Positions 1 through 5,487 of a DNA stretch of 6,878 nucleotides are shown in pieces. The stretch spans positions 7,325 to 14,202 of the forward strand of contig SBEK01000110.1 in NCBI GenBank assembly GCA_009668925.1. Reading direction: 5' to 3'. Under the pieces are notes generated by a model. The model did not search any database, was not told the origin of the DNA, and saw only the letters and a list, made by a program, of their open reading frames with translations. Source of the DNA: Deltaproteobacteria bacterium (GTDB lineage: Bacteria > Desulfobacterota > Syntrophia > Syntrophales > Smithellaceae). A program made the translations under genes and the position numbers. Position 1 is the stretch's first letter; each line of letters begins with the position of its first letter.

Positions 1-2
1 CG

Positions 3-1820
3 CTGTGCTTCGGGCCCTGGGCGGCACTGGCGGCTTTTGTCCCGCCCGCAGTCTGCCGCATCCTGCTGGGCGGCGCCGGCCAAACGATGGGCGTTTTGGT
101 GATCCTGGCGTCGGCGGCGATCGGGCTTGCGGCTTATTACCGCTTCCGGCCCTTCATCCAGCCGCCGTCCATCCTGCGGCTTTTCGGCATGGGACTCGCC
201 GTCCACGTGGTGATGGTGGCTCTGATGGTCACGCTGCCCGAAGGCATGGGTCTGCCCACGTTCAAGCGTCTCGGCCTGCCCATTGTTCTGTTGTATCCGC
301 TGGCCACCCTTTTGGCCGGCACCATTCTTGCGGATCATTTCTCCACCACGCAGGCCGCCTCCGTGCTGAACGAAAGTGAAGAGCGCTACCGGCTGTTATT
401 CGATGCCAGTTACGACGCCATCCTGCTCACCAGTCCCGACGGCCGGATTCTCTCGGCCAATCCCGCCGCGTGCCGTCTTTTCGGCAGGAGTGAGGAAGAC
501 ATCAAAGCCGTTGGGCGCATCGGTATCATGGACATGACGGATCCCCGGCTCGCCGCGGCGCTGGAAGAAAGGTCCCGGACGGGCAAATTTACGGGCGAGC
601 TGACGTTCGTGCGCAAAGACGGATCTAAATTTCCGGGGGAGATATCCACGGCGGTGTTCCACGACCTGAAGCACGAGGTCCGCACGAGCATGATCATCCG
701 TGATGTCACCGAGCGGAGACGGGCGGAAGACGCCCTGCAGATGTCTCATCGCTTCCTGCAAATGGCCTTTGCCCAAAAAGACCTGGCCTCTCTTCTGGGA
801 GAATCCGTCAAAGTGATCCAGAGCTATACCGGTTGTAAAGCAATCGGCATCCGACTGCTTGATGAAAGTGGCGATATCCCTTACGAGGCTTATACAGGCT
901 TCAGCCGAAGCTTCTATGAATTGGAGTGTCCGCTGTCCATCCATTCCAATGCCTGCATGTGCATCACCGTCATCGCCGACGCAACCGATCCGGGGCGTGC
1001 CTTCTATACGCCGAGCGGATCATTCTTTATAAACGGTACGAGCCGTTTCCTGGCGACGGTCCCGGAAGACGAAAAAGGGAGCACCCGCAACGCCTGCAAT
1101 GAGGCGGGCTATGAATCCGTGGCCTTGATCCCGATCCGTCCTGAGAACCGGATCATCGGTCTCATTCATATAGCGGATCCGGGGGACGACAAGGTTCCGC
1201 TGGAAACGGTGGAGCTGCTCGAAAGAATAGCCCTCCAATTGGGCACGGCGATTATGCGGGTGCGGCTGGAGGAGACGCTGCGCGAAAACGAAGTCCATTT
1301 CCGGACGCTCGCGGATTCCGGTCAGGCGCTCATCTGGACGTCGGGCGTGGACAAGCGCTGCGACTACTTCAACCAGCCCTGGCTTACCTTTACCGGCCGC
1401 ACGCTTGCGCAGGAGACAGGCGACGGCTGGACCGAGGGTGTGCATCCGGAAGATTTGCAGCCATGCGTCGCTACGTATGTGAGCGCGTTTGACCGCCGGG
1501 AGAAATTCAGCATGGATTACCGGATTCGCCGTTCGGACGGTGAATACCGCTGGATCAAGGACGACGGCACGCCGCGGTTCAACAGCAAAGGAGACTTCAT
1601 CGGCTATATCGGACACTGTCTGGATATCACCGACCTCAAAAAGGCGGAGGATAAGATTCGCCAACTCTACGCTGAACTGGAGCAAAAGGTTCGGGAGCGG
1701 ACCGCGGAGCTGACTCAAACCGTCGCCCAGCTGGAAGAGACAAACCGGGTCTTCGTCGGCCGGGAGCTTAAGATGGCCCAGCTCAAGGCGCGGATCGCCG
1801 AACTGGAAGGGGAGAAATGA
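3..1820 (+). CDS. Membrane sensor protein, LytS-type 5TM / PAS / GAF / PAS, no kinase domain (5' partial)
   Basis: The frame is open from the window's left edge, so the gene begins upstream. The ATG at 87 is probably internal, because the 28 residues before it (FGPWAALAAF, then CRILLGGAG) match the LytS/YhcK-type 5TM receptor pattern. Numbering from that Met, hydrophobic segments lie at about 1-19, 30-50 and 62-83; the last (LLYPLATLLAG) is typical of the end of that domain. Next come a PAS domain (about 95-213, ending IIRDVTERR), a GAF domain (about 225-393) with cysteines 250, 281, 290, 292 and 337, and a PAS_3-type domain (about 399-518, ending HCLDITDLKKAE). A coiled coil then runs to the stop (about 520-577), with a RELKMAQLKARIAELE tail. 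There is no HisKA, HATPase, GGDEF or EAL domain. The protein probably sits in the inner membrane and senses a ligand or redox state, signalling through a partner. Domain calls are firm; the signal and output are unknown. Confidence 0.9.
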   Translation: MCFGPWAALAAFVPPAVCRILLGGAGQTMGVLVILASAAIGLAAYYRFRPFIQPPSILRLFGMGLAVHVVMVALMVTLPEGMGLPTFKRLGLPIVLLYPLATLLAGTILADHFSTTQAASVLNESEERYRLLFDASYDAILLTSPDGRILSANPAACRLFGRSEEDIKAVGRIGIMDMTDPRLAAALEERSRTGKFTGELTFVRKDGSKFPGEISTAVFHDLKHEVRTSMIIRDVTERRRAEDALQMSHRFLQMAFAQKDLASLLGESVKVIQSYTGCKAIGIRLLDESGDIPYEAYTGFSRSFYELECPLSIHSNACMCITVIADATDPGRAFYTPSGSFFINGTSRFLATVPEDEKGSTRNACNEAGYESVALIPIRPENRIIGLIHIADPGDDKVPLETVELLERIALQLGTAIMRVRLEETLRENEVHFRTLADSGQALIWTSGVDKRCDYFNQPWLTFTGRTLAQETGDGWTEGVHPEDLQPCVATYVSAFDRREKFSMDYRIRRSDGEYRWIKDDGTPRFNSKGDFIGYIGHCLDITDLKKAEDKIRQLYAELEQKVRERTAELTQTVAQLEETNRVFVGRELKMAQLKARIAELEGEK

Positions 1821-1849
1821 TGACCCTGCTGATAAGGAAAATGAGGCGC

Positions 1850-1867
1850 GGCGATATCTTAATCGCC
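1850..1867 (+). other. Small hairpin in the spacer after the first sensor gene
   Basis: GGCGAT (1850-1855) pairs perfectly with ATCGCC (1862-1867) around a six-base loop, 29 bases after the stop of the upstream sensor gene. No T-run follows directly, so it is a poor intrinsic terminator; it could protect a 3' end or be chance. Confidence 0.3.
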
Positions 1868-1876
1868 AGTGCGGGG

Positions 1877-1917
1877 TTTCAATATTTGCTTTATAGTATT
1901 TTCATTTCGGGCAAAAT
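1877..1917 (+). promoter_or_regulatory. Weak promoter candidate upstream of the 754-residue kinase
   Basis: This is the AT-rich part of the 205-base spacer. TATAGT at 1892-1897 matches a -10 box at five of six positions, but no good -35 box lies 16-18 bases upstream. TTGCTT and TTTCAA occur nearby at the wrong spacing for an obvious -10. A separate promoter for the kinase is plausible given the spacer length. An imperfect inverted repeat, AATGAG (1915-1920) and CTCATT (1935-1940), lies just downstream and could be an operator, though it is short. Confidence 0.2.
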
Positions 1918-2025
1918 GAGAAATCCTGAGATCGCTCATTCTCGGTCGATAGGACAAGCATGAATGGAAACAGGACACGAGTCGCTGATGGGAATCGGCG
2001 CCATCTTTAAGTTTCGAGGTATTTT

Positions 2026-4290
2026 ATGATTTCGCTGGATATCCGGACCGTCATGTTCAGCTACGCGCTTACCGACATCGTTTGCGTACTCGTTATCATC
2101 CTCTTATGGCTGCAGAACCGGAATCGTTTCGCCGGGATGGTTTTGTGGGTCTATAATTTCGTCCTCCAGCTTCTGGCGCTTGGGCTGATCGTCCTGCGCG
2201 GCAGCCTTCCGGACTGGATCTCCATCGTCCTGGCCAATACCCTCCTCATGACCGGGGCGCTGCTGGGCTATATGGCCCTGCTCCGCTTTTTCGGACAAAA
2301 GACCACCCAGATTCACAACTACGTCATTCTCGCGCTGACCGTTTTTGCGCATGCCTTTTTCACATTTGTCAAGCCCGATCTGGCGGCAAGAGAACTGAAC
2401 ACATCCGTGGGTCTGCTAGCCATTTGCTTGCAGTGCTCGTGGCTGCTGCTCTACCGGGTTGGGCCCGCCGCAAGACCGCTGACCCGCTGGGTCGGTGTGG
2501 TGTTCGGCGCTTATTGCCTGGTCAGCGTCATCCGCATCGCGGGGTATTTCACCGGGCCCCGCGTCCGGACGGACTTTTTCGAGCCCAACAAATTTGACGC
2601 GTTCATCATGATTGCCTACCAGATTCTCTTCATCTTTCTGACGTACGCGCTGGTGCTGATGGTCAACAAGCGGCTGCACATGGAGATCACGACGCAGGAA
2701 GAGAAATATTCCAAGGCGTTTCATTCGTCGCCCTATGCCGTTATGCTCACCAGGCTCGCGGACGGACAAATCATCGAAGCCAACGAAGGATTTTTCAAGA
2801 TGGCGGGCTACGAAGAAGCAGAGGTGCGGGGAGAGACCACCATGTCGCTGCATCTCTGGCCGAAAGAAGAAGACCGCGCCGCCATCATCCGGGATCTGAC
2901 GCAAACGGGCAGCCTGCACGAAAGGGAACTGCAATTCCGGAAAAAGTCGGGCGAGATGATCACGGTGCTTTTTTCCGCCGAGCTCATTACCGTCAACAAC
3001 GAAAGATGCATTCTGGTAAGCATAAACGATATTTCCGACCGCAAAAAAATGGAAAGAGATTTGCGGAAAAGCGAAACGATGATCCGGACGACCCTGGATA
3101 ACCTGCCCATCGGCATCGCGGTCAATTCGGTCGACCCCGAAGTAAACTTTGCCTACATGAATGAAAATTTTCCGAAATTCTACCGGACAACCCGGGAAGC
3201 CCTCGCCACACCCGACGGCTTTTGGGAGGCTGTTTATGAAGATCCGCAAACCCGGAACGAATTCAGGCGGCAGGTGCTGGACGATTGCGCGTCCGGCAAT
3301 CCCGAGTGCATGAACTGGACCTCCATACCCATCAGACGCCGGGGACAGGAAACCACGTTTATCAACGCGCACAATATCCCCATCCCCGGAGAGTCCCTGA
3401 TGATTTCGGTTGTCTGGGACGTTACGGATCAGGTCACGGCGCAGGCCCAGAGGGAGGAAGCGCTCAGAGAAATCCGCTCGCTCAATGAAGCCCTGGAACA
3501 AAAGGTGGCGTTGCGGACCCGGGAACTTCGGGAAAGCCAGCTCGCGCTGCTCAATGTCGTCGATGATTTGAACGAGGGTGCGAATCGCCAGTTGCAGACC
3601 AACCAGGCCCTCGAAACGGTCAACAAGGAGCTCGCGGCCTTCAGTTATTCCGTCTCGCACGACCTCCGGGCGCCGCTGCGGAGCATCGACGGTTTCAGCA
3701 GCGCGCTTATGGAAGACTACGGAGATAAGCTCAGCGACGAAGGCAAAAACTATCTGCAAAGGATCCGGCGCGCGACGCAGCACATGGGTCAGCTGATTGA
3801 CGACATGCTCAACCTTTCCCGGGTCGCGCAATCCGAATTTCACCGCCAGGATTTCGATTTGAGCGTCATGGTCCGGGAAATCGCCGATGCCGGCCGGCAG
3901 AAGAACCCGCACGGCAACCTCGTCTTCGACATTCAGGAGGGCGTCGTCGTCCATGCGGATCAGCGTCTGATGAACATCGCGCTGACCAACCTGATCGATA
4001 ACGCCTACAAGTTCGCCGGTAAAAACGAGCATCCCCGCATTCAATTCGGCACGGAACTGCAAAACGGCGAAACGGTCATTTTTGTCCGGGACAACGGTGT
4101 GGGGTTTGACATGGCTTATGTCGGCAGGCTCTTCGGCGCGTTTCAACGGCTTCACCGGATTGATGAATTTCCCGGAACGGGAATCGGCCTGGCCACCGTC
4201 CAGCGGATTATTCATCGTCACGGCGGGTGGATCCGGGCTCAGGGCGAACTGGGAAAAGGAGCAACGTTTTATTTCACGCTCAATCAATGA
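2026..4290 (+). CDS. Membrane histidine kinase, 7TM-PAS-PAS-HisKA-HATPase (phytochrome-type kinase core)
   Basis: A complete 754-residue sensor kinase. The start is well supported: GAGG lies six bases before the ATG, and a TAA is in frame 15 bases upstream. About seven hydrophobic segments (roughly 8-29, 35-57, 65-87, 97-115, 127-143, 154-174, 192-213) form an N-terminal membrane sensor that I do not match to a named family. Two PAS domains follow (about 225-342, ending VSINDISDRKKME, and about 347-470, ending VVWDVTDQV), then a coiled coil (about 470-535). HisKA has the phosphoacceptor H545 in YSVSHDLRAPLR. The ATPase domain shows an N box (N655, N659), G1 (DNGVGFD, 689-695), an F box (FGAFQRLH) and G2 (GTGIGL, 717-722), ending GKGATFYFTL. 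All catalytic motifs are intact. The core resembles that of cyanobacterial and bacterial phytochromes, but no GAF or PHY chromophore module is present. Such kinases usually pair with Rcp1-like receivers, and one lies at 4837 beyond an inserted gene. The stimulus is unknown. Confidence 0.95.
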   Translation: MISLDIRTVMFSYALTDIVCVLVIILLWLQNRNRFAGMVLWVYNFVLQLLALGLIVLRGSLPDWISIVLANTLLMTGALLGYMALLRFFGQKTTQIHNYVILALTVFAHAFFTFVKPDLAARELNTSVGLLAICLQCSWLLLYRVGPAARPLTRWVGVVFGAYCLVSVIRIAGYFTGPRVRTDFFEPNKFDAFIMIAYQILFIFLTYALVLMVNKRLHMEITTQEEKYSKAFHSSPYAVMLTRLADGQIIEANEGFFKMAGYEEAEVRGETTMSLHLWPKEEDRAAIIRDLTQTGSLHERELQFRKKSGEMITVLFSAELITVNNERCILVSINDISDRKKMERDLRKSETMIRTTLDNLPIGIAVNSVDPEVNFAYMNENFPKFYRTTREALATPDGFWEAVYEDPQTRNEFRRQVLDDCASGNPECMNWTSIPIRRRGQETTFINAHNIPIPGESLMISVVWDVTDQVTAQAQREEALREIRSLNEALEQKVALRTRELRESQLALLNVVDDLNEGANRQLQTNQALETVNKELAAFSYSVSHDLRAPLRSIDGFSSALMEDYGDKLSDEGKNYLQRIRRATQHMGQLIDDMLNLSRVAQSEFHRQDFDLSVMVREIADAGRQKNPHGNLVFDIQEGVVVHADQRLMNIALTNLIDNAYKFAGKNEHPRIQFGTELQNGETVIFVRDNGVGFDMAYVGRLFGAFQRLHRIDEFPGTGIGLATVQRIIHRHGGWIRAQGELGKGATFYFTLNQ

Positions 4291-4308
4291 TTACGGAGAT
4301 TCAGAGGG

Positions 4309-4716
4309 ATGATTCCAGCGATGGAAAAACAAGACTGCCGGGAAAGAAGCAACGAGAGAGATCCATTGACAGCAAAGGTTATTGAAGCGTGTTTTCGCGT
4401 TCATACTCAATTAGGACCGGGATTTGTGGAACGAATCTATATGAATGCTTTGATCATTGCCCTGGCAGAACTCGGGTTGGGATTTGTGACTGAGAAGGAG
4501 TTTGTTGTCAGGTACGAAGAAAAACCGGTGGGAAAATTCAGAGCCGATCTTGTTGTTGAAGACAGCGTCATTGTTGAATTGAAGGCAGTGGAAGGTAAGA
4601 TGCCCAAGATATTTGAAAGCCAGATAATTTCCTATCTGAAAGCGTCTGGCATCAAAGTCGGGTTGCTTGTTAATTTTGGCAATAAAAGCTGTGAAGTGAG
4701 GCGGCTCATGATATGA
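4309..4716 (+). CDS. GxxExxY family protein (PDDEXK-like nuclease fold)
   Basis: A 135-residue protein of usual family length. The name motif is visible as GFVERIY (38-44) after LGPG. The nuclease-like set follows: D80 (FRADLVV), E90-x-K92 (VELKAVE) and Q105xxxY109 (QIISYL), as in RecB/PDDEXK folds. The family is widespread in deltaproteobacteria and other phyla; its role is not established, and nuclease activity is inferred from the fold. Two starts are possible. ATG 4309 has GGAG ten bases upstream, and ATG 4321 has AGAGGG twelve bases upstream; neither spacing is ideal, and 4309 is given as the longer choice. The gene begins 18 bases after the kinase stop. Two sampled 60-base blocks (4381-4440, 4501-4560) are about 42% GC and a third (4441-4500) about 48%, against 57-65% in the kinase, so it looks recently acquired. 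It separates a kinase from its likely receiver. Confidence 0.9.
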   Translation: MIPAMEKQDCRERSNERDPLTAKVIEACFRVHTQLGPGFVERIYMNALIIALAELGLGFVTEKEFVVRYEEKPVGKFRADLVVEDSVIVELKAVEGKMPKIFESQIISYLKASGIKVGLLVNFGNKSCEVRRLMI

Positions 4717-4740
4717 AGAAAGCTTACAGAGATGAAAAGC

Positions 4741-4801
4741 ACGATTACAACGAATATAAAATCGCCGAAATCATTTTTATGTAATCGCTGTAATCGTTTT
4801 T
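4741..4801 (+). terminator. Terminator- or attenuator-like hairpin after the GxxExxY gene
   Basis: ACGATTACA (4741-4749) is perfectly complementary to TGTAATCGT (4789-4797), and a T-tract follows at 4797-4801. Inside the 39-base loop, ATAAAA (4756-4761) can pair with TTTTAT (4775-4780), giving a bulged two-part stem. The stem is AT-rich and the loop long, so termination would be weak. If active, it would reduce read-through from the kinase into the receiver gene at 4837. An alternative pairing uses the first TGTAATCG copy at 4780. Confidence 0.35.
4780..4796 (+). repeat. Tandem TGTAATCG repeat in the AT-rich tail
   Basis: TGTAATCG occurs at 4780-4787 and again at 4789-4796, separated by one base. 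The inverted copy CGATTACA is at 4742-4749, and the core GTAATC recurs at 4813-4818. The surrounding block 4741-4800 is about 30% GC by hand count, the lowest of those counted. Confidence 0.6.
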
Positions 4802-4824
4802 CTAAAATTGCGGTAATCACTCAC

Positions 4825-4831
4825 AGAGAGG
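4825..4831 (+). promoter_or_regulatory. Ribosome binding site that fixes the receiver start at 4837
   Basis: AGAGAGG ends five bases before the ATG at 4837. The frame is open further upstream to an ATG at 4732, but that extension runs through the AT-rich repeat tail, has no comparable site, and would add 35 residues before the first receiver strand. Confidence 0.75.
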
Positions 4832-4836
4832 ATACC

Positions 4837-5283
4837 ATGGGCGACAATGTGGTTTTGCTGGTGGAGGACAATCCCGATGATGTGGACTTGACTTTGCGCG
4901 CCTTTAAGCAAAATAATATTCCCAACCGGGTGGCTGTTGCCCGAGACGGAGCGGAGGCTCTTGATTATCTCCAGGGCACGGGCGTCTTTAACGGCCGGGA
5001 TATCACGGACCTGCCGGTCGTCATTTTACTGGATTTGAAGCTGCCCAGAATGAACGGATTGGAAGTGTTAAAAGCGATCCGCGGCCATGAAGCGACCCGG
5101 TTGATTCCGGTGGTCATTCTCACCTCCTCGTTGGAGGAAAGCGATTTGATCGCCGGTTACCAGTTGGGAGCCAACAGTTATGTCCGCAAGCCCGTCGACT
5201 TCAAGGAGTTCAGTGAAGCGTTCAAGCTGCTTGGGCTCTACTGGCTCGTCTGGAATCAGCCGGCGCCGCCGCCAAGCCGGTGA
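4837..5283 (+). CDS. Stand-alone response regulator receiver, Rcp1/CheY-like
   Basis: A 148-residue single-domain receiver. The acidic pair is E10-D11 (LLVEDNPDD), the phosphoacceptor is D66 (VILLDLKLP), the switch residue is T96 (VVILTSS) and the conserved lysine is K118 (YVRKPVD), so all active-site residues are present. The LLVEDNPDDVDLTLRAF opening, the spacer of about 15 residues before LPVVILLDLKLP, and the KPVDFKEF end are the Rcp1-like pattern, usually partnered with phytochrome-type kinases such as the one at 2026-4290. There is no output domain. It would act by protein contact or as a phosphate carrier, possibly to the downstream hybrid protein (inference). The proline-rich C-terminus QPAPPPSR follows the last helix. 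The start is chosen from the ribosome binding site at 4825-4831. Confidence 0.93.
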   Translation: MGDNVVLLVEDNPDDVDLTLRAFKQNNIPNRVAVARDGAEALDYLQGTGVFNGRDITDLPVVILLDLKLPRMNGLEVLKAIRGHEATRLIPVVILTSSLEESDLIAGYQLGANSYVRKPVDFKEFSEAFKLLGLYWLVWNQPAPPPSR

Positions 5284-5289
5284 CGATCT

Positions 5290-5315
5290 AACAGGGTGTT
5301 GAAAAACCCTGTTTT
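5290..5315 (+). terminator. Terminator-like hairpin after the receiver gene
   Basis: AACAGGG (5290-5296) pairs with CCCTGTT (5307-5313) around the loop TGTTGAAAAA, and the T-run ends at 5315. It begins seven bases after the receiver stop. The loop is also the left terminus of the palindromic repeat, so the repeat itself appears to supply the terminator. Confidence 0.5.
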
Positions 5316-5458
5316 GCGGGCTGTTCAAAAAGGTTTAGCTGCAAGGCATCGCGAGGATCGGAGAGCGGAGCGTACTTTAGGGGTACGTGAGCAGCGAGAG
5401 CCGAAGCGTAACGCCGCAGACGCGTGACCTTTAGGTTATGAGCCTTTTTCAACAGCCT
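5292..5458. repeat. Intergenic palindromic (REP/MITE-like) element with TGTTGAAAAA-type ends
   Basis: The right end CCTTTTTCAACAGCC (5443-5457) is the inverse of GGCTGTTCAAAAAGG (5319-5333) with one mismatch in 15. A second, outer left end GGGTGTTGAAAAA (5294-5306) matches the same right terminus with one mismatch in 13. The interior is a GC-rich imperfect palindrome centred near 5379, where CGTAC (5371-5375) faces GTACG (5383-5387) across a seven-base loop. From memory, elements with such ends and a central GTAC-rich hairpin are scattered through intergenic regions of deltaproteobacterial genomes, probably as non-autonomous elements. There is no coding content. It fills nearly all of the 204-base gap between receiver and hybrid kinase. 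Confidence 0.75.
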
Positions 5459-5487
5459 CCTTAACGACAAGATACGAGGGAAAAGAC

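Noticed and set aside
5..379. Plus-strand frame of 124 codons at the left edge
   Set aside because: It overlaps the LytS-type membrane segments, which are clearly coded in another frame, and its composition (Gly, Arg, His, Pro rich) is typical of a shadow frame.
1871..1890. Possible sigma-54 promoter
   Set aside because: The GG and GC elements are spaced one base off the required ten, and the flanking bases do not match TGGCAC/TTGCA.
1821..2025. Frameshifted remnant of a kinase domain after the first sensor
   Set aside because: No H-box, N-box or G-box residues appear in any frame of this spacer.
2416..4287. Long open frame of 623 codons on the minus strand
   Set aside because: It lies wholly antisense to the intact kinase, its translation shows no domain pattern, and such shadows are expected opposite GC-rich codons.
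4732..4836. N-terminal extension of the receiver gene from the ATG at 4732
   Set aside because: The extension reads through the repeat-rich AT tail, has no good ribosome binding site, and is absent from the usual receiver layout; 4837 has a strong site.
5448..5476. Promoter for the hybrid kinase supplied by the repeat's right end
   Set aside because: TTCAAC and GATACG at 17-base spacing each match the consensus at only about three of six positions, no better than chance.
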